DNA of 64,000 nucleotides. Origin: Rohdeia mirabilis (GTDB lineage Bacteria; Planctomycetota; UBA1135; GCA-002686595). Location: positions 4,836,001-4,900,000 of the forward strand of contig CP036290.1 of NCBI GenBank assembly GCA_007750655.1. Reading direction: 5' to 3'. Under the pieces are notes generated by a model. It was not told where the DNA came from and ran no database searches. It was given only the letters and a program-made list of their open reading frames with translations. The position numbers and the translations under genes were made by a program. Position 1 is the first letter of the stretch, and each line of letters opens with the position of its first letter. Shown one piece after another: positions 6,743 to 15,037 of the stretch.

Positions 6743-9646
6743 ATGAATCGCTGCACACTCCTTCTGGCGCCCTTCGCCCTCGCTGCCTTCGCAGCCCCGG
6801 GTCTGGCCCAGAGTCAGGTGAAGGCCGTCGCCGTCGACCCCGTCGACTCCGCGCGCGTCTGGACCCTGAACCGCGACAACAACTCCGTCGCGCTCGTCGA
6901 CACGACCTCCGGCACGCTGCTGTCCGAGATCACCGTCGGCGTCTGGCCCCGCAGCCTGGCGTTCACGCCGGACGGCGCCCACCTCCTGGTGGTCAACCAG
7001 CGCGGCAACGTGCCGATCGAGACGAACTTCGTGACGCCGTTCAACGGCTCCGAGGTCCGCGGCAGCATCAGCGTCATCGACACGGCCACGAAGACGGTCG
7101 TCGACACCCTCGTCGACGTGGGCACCGAGCCCTACGGCATCACGCTCGCTCCGAACGGGAAGTACTTCCTCGTCTCGGCCCAGCGCTCCGGCGAGATGAT
7201 CGTGCTCGACTCGACCACGTTCGCCGAGATCACGCGCCTCGCGTACGACTGGGACCTCAACTTCATCGCGCCGGGCAAGACGGTCGCCGATCTCGACGAG
7301 GACCTCGACGGCATCCCGGACCTCGGCACGCCGCGCGGCTTCTCCATCACCGCCGACTCGACCCAGGCGTTCGTCACGCACCTGCGTTCGCCGTGGATCT
7401 CGGTCCTCGACATCACGCTCGACGGCGCCGGCGTTCCGACGGCCATCGCCCTGGACTCCAAGATCCAGCAGGACGACTACCCGTTCCACCCGCTGAACAA
7501 CCCGGTCCCGGTCCAGATCATCAAGAGTCAGGGCACGCCGCGCTTCAGCACGGACGTCGCCCTGTCGCCGGACGGCCGCCTGGCGGTGGTCCCCCAGCAG
7601 CTCGCCAACGCGAACCACGACGTCGGTCACGACTTCGGTCCGGGCCTCGACGGTGACTTCGCGAACCGGATCTACCCGTCGCTGACGATCCTCGACGTCC
7701 AGAACAAGAGCTTCGGCCAGCCCGGTGACAAGTCGGGCCGCCTGCACCACGAGCTCGCCGACACGGACACCCCGGCCGAGTACGTGCCCCTGGGCGTGAA
7801 CCAGAACGGCCGCACCACGACGGGCATCGCGACCCTCGGCGGCGTCGGCAACCCGGTCCTCGGCGGCACCGCGCGCCTGCGCGTCACCGGTGCCTCGCCG
7901 AGCGCGACCGTGGTCGCCTGGTTCGGCGACGTGCTCCCGGCTCCGTTCACCGCGCCGGGCGTGATGGACGGCTCGCAGCTGATCGGCTTCACGGGCCCGA
8001 TCACCCTCACCGGCCTCGGCGACGGGGTTCGCGGCGGCAACTTCCCGATCGGCACCGCGCCGGTCCTCGCCGGAACGGTCGTCAACGTCCAGGCCGCGAT
8101 CATCGAGCCCGGCCAGCCGATCGCGCTGACCAACGCTCTGCAGGTCGTCCTCGGAACCGAGGGCTACGAGACAGGCAAGATGGGTCGCCGCGCCGGCCTT
8201 CCGAGCAAGGCGCTCTTCAACAGCACCGGCGATCGCGTCCTCATGCTGAACCGCGGCTCCGAGGACGTCTTCCTCTTCGAGCGGCGCGCCGGCGGACTGC
8301 GTCTGATGTCGGTCTTCCCGCCCCGCTACGACTTCGAAGAGCGCGCCGGCCTCGACACGACGACGCCGATGGGCGACCTGCCGCTCGGCTGGGTGATGCA
8401 GCCCGACGCCAGCACCACCAACGACGACGCCCTGCTCTACATCCAGAACGAAGTCACGCGCACCCTCTCGGTGATCCGCGTCGACTTCCGCACGGGTGTC
8501 ATGACCAAGGAGCGTTCGCAGATCGCGACGCACACCGGTCCGGACCTCAAGACGCTCAGCGAGCGCAAGGGTCAGGAGATCTTCGAGGACGCTTCCCGTC
8601 CGCAGACCACCGGCAAGTTCAACAACTCGTGCGCCTCGTGCCACTACGAAGGTGGCGAGGACGGCATCGTCTGGCAGCGTCTCGACGGCCCGCGCAGCAC
8701 GATGCCCGTGTACGGCGGTCCGCTGGCGACCGGTCTCTTGCTCTGGAAGGGCACGCGCATCAACTTCGGTGAGACCGGCCCGATGTTCGGTGGCGAGAAC
8801 GGCGGGCACGGCATCTTCACCGACGCCGAGCAGATGAACCTGAACGACTACCACCACGTCATTCCGGTGCCGCTCAACCCGCACATCGACGCGACGACGG
8901 GCGACCTGACCGCGGATGCCGCGATCGGACGCGACCTGTTCTTCGGTTCGAACGACACCGGCACCAACCCCCTGGGTCGGACCGCCGGTTGTGCGACGTG
9001 TCACCCGGACCAGTCGGGAGCGAGCGACGTTCGCGGCTACACGGCCGACTTCCTCAACCCGCAGCTGACCGACACGCTCGACTTCGGATTCGTCGTGGAC
9101 AACAACTGCTTCAGCCTGCGCGAGAACATCGTCAGCCTGAACGTCCGCAACATCAACTCGGGTGTGAACGTGGACGAGAACGACGACATGGTGCCGGACA
9201 ACGACCGGAACCTGGACGGCTACTCGGACCTCGAGGGCTACACCCCGCTGTACCCGGACACCGCGTCCGACTTCACGCGTGACGACCCGAACAGCTACCC
9301 CTGCCTCGAGGATCCCTTCGATCCGCAGAGCCCGCTGCGCGTGTTCGCCCGCGGCGACCAGCTGTTCTCGATCCCGACGAAGCTCGGTGCCAGTTCGACC
9401 GGCCCGTACATGCACGACCACTCGCTGATCTCGATGCGCCACATCATCGATCCTGAGAGCCAGATGTTCGATGCGCAGTACGGCGACGCGGGCTACCCGA
9501 CCACCTTCAAGTGGTACAACGAGTTCCACGACCTGCGCGGTCACGAAGACATCGTCACGAACATCTCGAAGGTCAAGCTCGGCCTGCAGTCCACCGACGT
9601 GGACGACGACATCGAGAAGATCCTGGCGTTCATCACGAGCCTGTGA
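6743..9646 (+). CDS. Secreted beta-propeller di-haem cytochrome c protein
   Basis: 967 residues from the ATG at 6743. A signal peptide (MNRCTLLLAPFALAAFAAPG, cleavage near AQS) starts the protein. The N-terminal half has YVTN/SMP-30-like propeller repeats (WTLNRDNNSVALVDTTSG, then WPRSLAFTPDGAHLLVVNQ, then GTEPYGITLAPNGKYFLVS). An inserted beta-rich segment follows (about 385-475). The C-terminal part has two haem-binding motifs, CASCH near residue 631 and CATCH near 750, in a layout like MauG/cytochrome c peroxidase proteins. The late segment MHDHSLISMRHI could supply distal ligands. It is probably a periplasmic redox enzyme of unknown substrate. It is transcribed away from fliK and ends before a strong hairpin. 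I picked the start for its signal peptide; longer upstream starts have none. Confidence 0.8.
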   Translation: MNRCTLLLAPFALAAFAAPGLAQSQVKAVAVDPVDSARVWTLNRDNNSVALVDTTSGTLLSEITVGVWPRSLAFTPDGAHLLVVNQRGNVPIETNFVTPFNGSEVRGSISVIDTATKTVVDTLVDVGTEPYGITLAPNGKYFLVSAQRSGEMIVLDSTTFAEITRLAYDWDLNFIAPGKTVADLDEDLDGIPDLGTPRGFSITADSTQAFVTHLRSPWISVLDITLDGAGVPTAIALDSKIQQDDYPFHPLNNPVPVQIIKSQGTPRFSTDVALSPDGRLAVVPQQLANANHDVGHDFGPGLDGDFANRIYPSLTILDVQNKSFGQPGDKSGRLHHELADTDTPAEYVPLGVNQNGRTTTGIATLGGVGNPVLGGTARLRVTGASPSATVVAWFGDVLPAPFTAPGVMDGSQLIGFTGPITLTGLGDGVRGGNFPIGTAPVLAGTVVNVQAAIIEPGQPIALTNALQVVLGTEGYETGKMGRRAGLPSKALFNSTGDRVLMLNRGSEDVFLFERRAGGLRLMSVFPPRYDFEERAGLDTTTPMGDLPLGWVMQPDASTTNDDALLYIQNEVTRTLSVIRVDFRTGVMTKERSQIATHTGPDLKTLSERKGQEIFEDASRPQTTGKFNNSCASCHYEGGEDGIVWQRLDGPRSTMPVYGGPLATGLLLWKGTRINFGETGPMFGGENGGHGIFTDAEQMNLNDYHHVIPVPLNPHIDATTGDLTADAAIGRDLFFGSNDTGTNPLGRTAGCATCHPDQSGASDVRGYTADFLNPQLTDTLDFGFVVDNNCFSLRENIVSLNVRNINSGVNVDENDDMVPDNDRNLDGYSDLEGYTPLYPDTASDFTRDDPNSYPCLEDPFDPQSPLRVFARGDQLFSIPTKLGASSTGPYMHDHSLISMRHIIDPESQMFDAQYGDAGYPTTFKWYNEFHDLRGHEDIVTNISKVKLGLQSTDVDDDIEKILAFITSL

Positions 9647-9726
9647 GCTCGACGACCCCGCGATAGACCGCCGGTCGCGCTCAAAGGCGTGATCGGCCCG
9701 CGCCGCCCCCGGGCGACGCACCCAGT

Positions 9727-9765
9727 GAGAAGCCCCCGCCGACCTCGAGTCGACGGGGGCTTCTC
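9727..9765. terminator. Bidirectional terminator hairpin
   Basis: GAGAAGCCCCCG (9727-9738) pairs perfectly with CGGGGGCTTCTC (9754-9765), and after one mismatch three more base pairs form (CGA/TCG). It lies between two converging genes (stops at 9646 and 9812) and could end transcription from both sides. There is no long T-run on either strand, but the 12-bp GC-rich stem makes this the best terminator-like structure in the window. Confidence 0.75.
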
Positions 9766-9811
9766 GCGTCGATGGCGCGTGGTCGCGTATCGCCCGCGAA
9801 CGCGAGCGCCG

Positions 9812-11263
9812 TTAGCGCACCAACATGTCGTGCCGCGCCGTCAGTGATCGACGTGCGATCGAACCCACGAGCGCTTGAAGGCGGAGCACCTGCCCCACGG
9901 CCCCCGGAGTACCGGGAACCTGGAGCGTGCCGCGTCCCGCTCCGTCGGCACCGACCTCGACCACGGCGTAGACCGTGGCGAAGCTCGGATCGAGCCCCAG
10001 GAGGCCGAACTCGTGAAGCGAGATCGGGGTCGACAGAGGCGCGAACGAACCGAACAGGACGGCGAGTTCACCCACTGCACCACGGATCCCGAACGGCACG
10101 ACGCTACCGATCCGCGCGCGAGTCGGCGCAGTGAGAGCGGGGGCGCGGCGCCAGCTCAGACCGCGAGGATTCGAGATGTCCTGCGCCGACACGTCGTCCT
10201 GGTACACGACGCGCGTCTCGGCCGGTTGGTCGATCGAACCACTCCCGTCGAGATCCTGCATGACCAAGATCCGGTCGGGCGACTGCGACTCGGCGACGAG
10301 CAGTTCGCCCGCGCCGGTGGGTTGAACGGTCCAGATGGTGCTGGAGCCGCTCGCGACCCAGTACATGTCCAGTTCGGCGGTGTTGTCGATCCCGCCGTCG
10401 CCGTTCTGGTCGCGCATCCTCCAGATCACGTCGTTGCCCGAGTCGGCGATGTAGACGGTGCCGTCGGGCGCCACGCCGAAGTCCCACATGAAGGCGTTTC
10501 CGGGCAGGAATGGCGGAGTGAAGTACACGTCGAACTCGGCCGAGTACGGGTCGATCACGCCGTCGCCGTTCAGGTCGCTGAGGCGATAGAGGCCCTTGGC
10601 GACGATGCCGGTGGCTCCGCCTTCGAGATAGAGCAGGTCACCGTCGGGGAGGATGTCGATCGAGTTGGGGATGACGTCGCCGACGCTCCCGAACGAGTCG
10701 GGTTCGAAGTAGACGCGCGCTTCGCCCAGGTCGTTCGCGTCACCGTCGCCGTTCAGATCCTCGAGGAGGAGCACCTGATCCGTGCCGCCTGAACCGTTGT
10801 CGGCGTCGGCGACGAGGACGCGACCGTCGGCATCGAGAGCGATGGCGTTCGGCGACTCCATCGCGATCCCGGACAGGTTCACGCTGGGATCGCCGTCGAA
10901 GAAGACCGTGTGCTCGCCCGGTCCGTGCGCCGTGCCGTCCCCGTCGAGGTCGACGAGCGCGATGATCAGGTCGGACGACGTGTCACTGATGAAGACGACT
11001 CCGCTGCGAGCGACCGCGACGGAGTTGTTGTTGCCGAGGGCGATCGAACCGAGCGCCTCGTCGTAGAACGCGACGACTTCGTCGGGGTCGTGGAAGTCGC
11101 CGTCGAGGTTCCGGTCGGACAGGCGCCAGACCGTGTCGGAGCCCGAGTCGGTGACGTAGCAGTCGAGTGTCGGACCTTCGAAGATCGAGGTGGCTGTGAA
11201 GTCCTGGGCGCTGGCGATGCCCGATGTGGAGAGGAGCAGCGCTCCGGTGAGTGTTAGGCGCAT
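9812..11263 (-). CDS. Secreted beta-propeller protein with Ca-binding DxNxDG loops
   Basis: 483 residues with a signal peptide (MRLTLTGALLLSTSGIASAQ). The body is a run of propeller-like repeats, each with an Asp-rich loop of dockerin/EF-hand type (DRNLDGDFHD, DLDGDGTAHG, DLNGDGDAND, DLNGDGVIDP, DQNGDGGIDN, DLDGSGSIDQ), spaced about 50-60 residues apart. An NHL/SMP-30-like fold with calcium loops on each blade fits. The last 100 residues form a separate beta-rich domain. The substrate is unknown and it is likely exported to the cell surface or periplasm. A 19-bp palindrome lies 64 bp before its start codon. Confidence 0.7.
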   Translation of the reverse strand: MRLTLTGALLLSTSGIASAQDFTATSIFEGPTLDCYVTDSGSDTVWRLSDRNLDGDFHDPDEVVAFYDEALGSIALGNNNSVAVARSGVVFISDTSSDLIIALVDLDGDGTAHGPGEHTVFFDGDPSVNLSGIAMESPNAIALDADGRVLVADADNGSGGTDQVLLLEDLNGDGDANDLGEARVYFEPDSFGSVGDVIPNSIDILPDGDLLYLEGGATGIVAKGLYRLSDLNGDGVIDPYSAEFDVYFTPPFLPGNAFMWDFGVAPDGTVYIADSGNDVIWRMRDQNGDGGIDNTAELDMYWVASGSSTIWTVQPTGAGELLVAESQSPDRILVMQDLDGSGSIDQPAETRVVYQDDVSAQDISNPRGLSWRRAPALTAPTRARIGSVVPFGIRGAVGELAVLFGSFAPLSTPISLHEFGLLGLDPSFATVYAVVEVGADGAGRGTLQVPGTPGAVGQVLRLQALVGSIARRSLTARHDMLVR

Positions 11264-11327
11264 GGAGGTTCGGTGTCGGTCGGTGTTCGTTCTGGGGTGG
11301 GCCAGCGGCGGCCCCCGTCTCCCTGCA

Positions 11328-11346
11328 ATTGAGACGCAGTCTCAAT
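11328..11346. promoter_or_regulatory. 19-bp perfect palindrome, probable operator
   Basis: ATTGAGAC-GCA-GTCTCAAT is a perfect 8+3+8 inverted repeat. It is the only AT-leaning dyad I noticed in an otherwise very GC-rich intergenic stretch, 64 bp upstream of the start of the secreted propeller gene (11263). Its size and form suit a dimeric repressor; TTGAGA...TCTCAA half-sites resemble some Fur-family boxes. Which regulator binds is inference. Confidence 0.5.
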
Positions 11347-11439
11347 AGAATGTCCACGCCCGCGCCGAGTTCACATGCCAAGTCCCGCCGAGAAGCGGAG
11401 TTCCATCCGCCGGTCACGCCCAGCTCCACGACGCGGGAT

Positions 11440-11715
11440 CTACTCCGTCTGCTCGATCAGGCGCACGGAGTGGGCAGGGATCCACAGGACGGACCCCGAT
11501 CCCCTCTCGACGCCGACCCACTCCCGCCCGATCCCCCGGAGCGTGCCCTCGTGTCGCCACTCGGTCGAGGCGTTGCCGTAGGTGACGACGACACTCGAGC
11601 CCAGGGGCGGACCGACGACCGCATCACGGGCCTCGCTGTTCGTGATCGAGTTGCCGCAGCCGGTGAGAGCGAGCGCCGTGGCGAGAGCAGCAGTGGAGAG
11701 GAGCGTGTGCTTCAT
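11440..11715 (-). CDS. Small lipoprotein of unknown function
   Basis: 91 residues from the ATG at 11715. The signal peptide ends in a clear lipobox (ALALTGC, cysteine at about residue 20), so it should be lipid-anchored. The mature part is short and beta-rich (SSVVVTYGNASTEWRHEGTL, then LWIPAHSVRLIEQTE), like a small SH3-type barrel. It shows no catalytic motif. It sits between rpiA and the propeller gene, all on the minus strand but with generous gaps. Codon use matches its neighbours. I do not recognise the family. Confidence 0.65.
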   Translation of the reverse strand: MKHTLLSTAALATALALTGCGNSITNSEARDAVVGPPLGSSVVVTYGNASTEWRHEGTLRGIGREWVGVERGSGSVLWIPAHSVRLIEQTE

Positions 11716-11809
11716 GGTGGGTGGGGTCGCGGGGTCGCGGGGTCCAGACATTGGACCAGCGTGCCGTACACCGACGCCCGCTGCGTCGACTGGTCACCGT
11801 CAGGGAGCG

Positions 11810-12508
11810 CTAGGTGCGCTCGCGAACCTCGCTCGTCCCGTCGGGGCGCCCGATGACGAGCACGTGGGCGAGTCCCACGAAGAGCCCCGATTCGACCACG
11901 CCGGGCAGGGAGGCCAGTTCGCGCTCGAGGCCGGCCGGGTCGCTGATGCCGCCCGGCACGTGGCAGTCGAGGATCGCGTTCCCGTTGTCCGTGCGGTAGC
12001 CGCCGGCCGGTGTCTCGGCGCCGCGCAGACTCGGCTCGAGCCCCAGGTGGCGCAGGGTGCGCTCGATCACCGGCACCGCGAACGGCACGACTTCGACCGG
12101 CAGGCGGAAGGTCGTGCCGAGGCGCTCGACCACCTTGGCCGGATCGACGACGACCACTTCGCGCGCCGTCAGTCGCGCGACGACTTTCTCGCGCAACAGC
12201 GCGCCGCCACCGCCCTTGATCATCGCGAACTGGCCGTCGATCTCGTCGGCACCGTCGACGGTGACGTCGATCGACTCGACCTCGGCCAGCGTGGCGAGCG
12301 GGATGCCCAACTCGCGGGCGATCGCGGCCGTGGCTTCCGAGGTCGGCACGCCGCGCACGACGAGCCCTTCGGCGCGGATGCGCTCCGCCAGCCCGTCCAG
12401 GAAGGGCCGCACGGTGCTGCCCGTGCCGAGCCCGAGCGTCATGCCGTCCTCGACGAACCCCACGGCCCGTCGTCCGGCCGCCTGCTTGGCGCGCGCGATG
12501 TCGTCCAT
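11810..12508 (-). CDS. rpiA: Ribose-5-phosphate isomerase A
   Basis: 232 residues, standard length. Family signatures are all present: GLGTGSTVRPFLDGL near residue 26, the VDGADEIDG motif, and KGGGGALLREKVVA with the catalytic region. The C-terminal LDC-HVPGGISDP and GVVESGLFVGLA complete the fold. It interconverts ribose-5-phosphate and ribulose-5-phosphate in the non-oxidative pentose phosphate pathway, in the cytosol. The ATG at 12508 begins MDDIARAKQAAG. Its promoter region is shared with the divergent sigma-factor gene and contains the first palindromic element, whose left edge is 45 bp from the start codon. Confidence 0.96.
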   Translation of the reverse strand: MDDIARAKQAAGRRAVGFVEDGMTLGLGTGSTVRPFLDGLAERIRAEGLVVRGVPTSEATAAIARELGIPLATLAEVESIDVTVDGADEIDGQFAMIKGGGGALLREKVVARLTAREVVVVDPAKVVERLGTTFRLPVEVVPFAVPVIERTLRHLGLEPSLRGAETPAGGYRTDNGNAILDCHVPGGISDPAGLERELASLPGVVESGLFVGLAHVLVIGRPDGTSEVRERT

Positions 12509-12553
12509 GGCGGCGAGGGTAGCACCCGGAGCCCGTGGCCCGCGCCGCGCTAG

Positions 12554-12667
12554 ATTGATCGGTACGGCGTCAGGCACGCAGCTGCCACCTGCCGCCGACG
12601 ACGCGGCGAATCGCAGCGTCTCGGCGCGGCAGGTGGCAGCTGCGTGCCTGACGCCGTACCGATCAAT
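12554..12667. repeat. Long palindromic element 1 (subfamily A)
   Basis: A 114-bp near-perfect inverted repeat. The outer 42 bp on each side (from ATTGATCGGTACGGCGTCAG inward) pair without mismatch, and a second palindrome (GACGCGGCGAATCGCAGCGTC, one mismatch pair) forms the tip. It lies between the divergent genes rpiA and the ECF sigma factor, so unlike most copies it is not at a gene end. Its tip is the reverse complement of the tip of element 2, and both share an 18-bp left flank (12536-12553 and 14906-14923). Confidence 0.95.
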
Positions 12668-12745
12668 CCTCGGTTTCGTGCCGCGCTCCGACGGGTACCG
12701 GCGTTCATGGGTCGAACCGCTCGCCCCGACTCGACGCTCGCCGCC

Positions 12746-14923
12746 ATGACGCAGACCCCGACCATCTCCGCCGAACGCCTCCTCCAGCACGAAGCCTTCG
12801 TCCGGGCCGTCGCCCGTGGCCTTCTGGGCAACGACGACCGCGTCCACGACGTCGTGCAAGAGACCTGGGTGCGCGCGCTGCGCAACCCGCCGCGCCGCAC
12901 GACGATGCTGCGGGCCTGGCTCGGTCGCGTCGCCCGAAACCTCGCGCTCGACACTCGCCGGTCGAGCGCTCGTTCGCGGCAACGCGAGGTCGACGTCGCT
13001 CGGTCCGAAGCCGTCGAGTCCGTCGCGCGCACGCACGAACGGCTCTCGGCGCAGCGCGAAGTCGTCGACGCGGTCCTCGCGCTCGACGAGCCGTACGCGT
13101 CCGTCGTCCTGCTGCGCTACTACGACGAGCTCTCGACCGAGGAGATCGGCCAGCGGCTCGGGCGCTCCGCCGCCACCGTCAGGTCCCAGCTCAGTCGCGC
13201 TCACGAACAACTGCGCGGCCGCCTGGACAACGAGTTCGAGGGGGGACGCAGTGCCTGGGCAGGGCTGTTGCTCGCCGCACCGGATTCGAAGGCGACAGCG
13301 ACGACGGTGTCCGCACCGAGCACCGCCGCCCTGGCCACGGTCGGCGTCGTGATCGTCGGCCTGGGGGCGGTCGTCCTCGTGAAAGGCCTCGCGGCCGAAC
13401 CGACTCGAAGCACCGAAGTGCTGCACGGACTGCTGGTACCGAACACGCCACAGCCCGTGCACTCGGCGCCGCTGCTCGCCGCCGGTGCAGCGACGGACAC
13501 CGCCAGCGAGCGCCGCAGTGTCGAGCAGGACGACGCGCCCGTTCCGACGGACGTGCAACTCACAGCCGCGTCGCTCTCCGATCTGCTGCGCTACGCCGTC
13601 CTCACCCAGCGCGCGATCGGCGACGTCTTGCTGACGCCCGATCCGGCTACGGTGGCGTCGGCGGGCGGACTGCTCGCCCTGCCGAACACGGGCATCGCGC
13701 GCCTGTTGGACGGCTCGGTGTCGGAGAACCTGCTGACGATGCGGGGCGGCGGCGCGTACTTCTCGTTCACGACCGAGCAGCACAGCTACGACGCCTCGCC
13801 GGACCTGTCGTTCCGAGGCGGTGCGTTCCGCTCCGGCTTCGCGGGCCACGACTTCGGCATCCTCCTCGAACTCGGCGACGTGGGGCTCGAGAGCCTCGTA
13901 CCGGGCGAACGGGGTGCGCCGAACTGGCTCGCCCCCGATGCGGTCGAGCGCTGGAAGCTGATCTGGGCCGACTACACGCTCGAGGACGCCGCGCACGGTT
14001 CGGACTTCCGGGCGATCGAGCGCACGCTCCCGCAGTCGTTCAAGCCAAAGAAGGTCGGTACGTCGTACCTCTTGCGCAGCTTCAAGCCCCACGAGGCCGA
14101 CCACGTAGTCGCGTTCCGCGTCGAAGCACTCGACAACCACGGCTGCACGCTGACCTGGCGGACGCTCGATGCGCGCGCCACCCCCGGCGAGTGGCGCGGT
14201 TCGTACACGCCCTCGCGCCACCCCGCTCTGGACGAGGTCGTTCCCGCCTGGTTGACGGCCATGGACCTCGCCGGCCTCGAGGGCTTCATCGCGTCGCTCC
14301 GCGCGATCGCCCGCGAGCGACTGTTCGAAGTGCCGGCCGCCCTCCGTGAGCACTATCTCGCGGCCCTCGGGCCCGACGACACGAGTTTCGCACCGTCGAC
14401 AGGCTTCGCGCGGATCCTCCAACGCGGCGAGTGGGACGCGCTGGTTCCGGAGACGGACTTCGGCGCCTACTACTCGTTCGTCCGGTGCAGCAACTCCTGG
14501 GACGACGTGCCGGAGCTCGGCCTCGAACAAGACCTGCTCTGGAGCGGGTTGTCAGGGCGCAGCATCGGCCTGATCGTCGACCTGGGCATCGTCCCGTTCG
14601 CCGAGCTGGGTGCGGTCATGGGCGGTGCGGAACCCGCCCACATCACAGAAGCGGCGCGCGAGGCGCTCGCCTTCCTGCACCTGGTACAGCTCGCTCCGCG
14701 GGACCCCGAGACGGGCCGATACGTCTCACCCGAGGATCAAGAGCGCATCCAGGCGTTCGAGTTGGACCTCGGCACCTCGGCCCTCGTCGGCCACACCTAC
14801 GCCATGCGCTCCGCCGTCTCGGGCAGTCACGACCACCTCGTCGTCTTCACCCTCATCGGCGAGGACGAGTCGGGCTACTCGCTGGCGTGGCGGATCGTGC
14901 AGACCTGGCCCGCGCCGCGCTAG
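12746..14923 (+). CDS. ECF sigma factor fused to membrane anchor and duplicated C-terminal domain
   Basis: 725 residues from the ATG at 12746. Region 2 of a sigma-70-type ECF factor spans about 15-80 (DRVHDVVQETWVRALR, then RAWLGRVARNLALDTRR) and region 4 about 104-160 (LDEPYASVVLLRYYDELS, then TEEIGQRLGRSAATVRSQLS). A transmembrane helix follows at about 192-213 (AALATVGVVIVGLGAVVLV). The remaining 500 residues hold two copies of an unrecognised domain, about 316-475 and 553-721. The alignable ends are GIARLL...GAYFSF...GILLELGD against GFARIL...GAYYSF...GLIVDLGI, and HVVAFRVE...LTWRTL against HLVVFTLI...LAWRIV. No anti-sigma gene is adjacent, so the fused part may do that job. The last six codons plus stop coincide with an 18-bp sequence shared with the left flank of element 1. 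Confidence 0.85.
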   Translation: MTQTPTISAERLLQHEAFVRAVARGLLGNDDRVHDVVQETWVRALRNPPRRTTMLRAWLGRVARNLALDTRRSSARSRQREVDVARSEAVESVARTHERLSAQREVVDAVLALDEPYASVVLLRYYDELSTEEIGQRLGRSAATVRSQLSRAHEQLRGRLDNEFEGGRSAWAGLLLAAPDSKATATTVSAPSTAALATVGVVIVGLGAVVLVKGLAAEPTRSTEVLHGLLVPNTPQPVHSAPLLAAGAATDTASERRSVEQDDAPVPTDVQLTAASLSDLLRYAVLTQRAIGDVLLTPDPATVASAGGLLALPNTGIARLLDGSVSENLLTMRGGGAYFSFTTEQHSYDASPDLSFRGGAFRSGFAGHDFGILLELGDVGLESLVPGERGAPNWLAPDAVERWKLIWADYTLEDAAHGSDFRAIERTLPQSFKPKKVGTSYLLRSFKPHEADHVVAFRVEALDNHGCTLTWRTLDARATPGEWRGSYTPSRHPALDEVVPAWLTAMDLAGLEGFIASLRAIARERLFEVPAALREHYLAALGPDDTSFAPSTGFARILQRGEWDALVPETDFGAYYSFVRCSNSWDDVPELGLEQDLLWSGLSGRSIGLIVDLGIVPFAELGAVMGGAEPAHITEAAREALAFLHLVQLAPRDPETGRYVSPEDQERIQAFELDLGTSALVGHTYAMRSAVSGSHDHLVVFTLIGEDESGYSLAWRIVQTWPAPR

Positions 14924-15037
14924 ATTGATCGGTACGGCGTCAGGCACGCAGCTGCCACCTGCCGCGCCGAGACGCTGCGATTCGCCGCGTCGTCGGGGGC
15001 AGGTGGCAGCTGCGTGCCTGACGCCGTACCGATCAAT
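14924..15037. repeat. Long palindromic element 2 (subfamily A)
   Basis: 114 bp. Its left edge directly follows the TAG of the sigma-factor gene and its right arm contains the TGA stop of the dsbD-type gene (15033-15035 on the minus strand), so it fills the whole gap between two converging genes. The outer arms are identical to element 1 but the tip is inverted relative to it. It would act as a strong bidirectional hairpin in either transcript. Confidence 0.95.
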
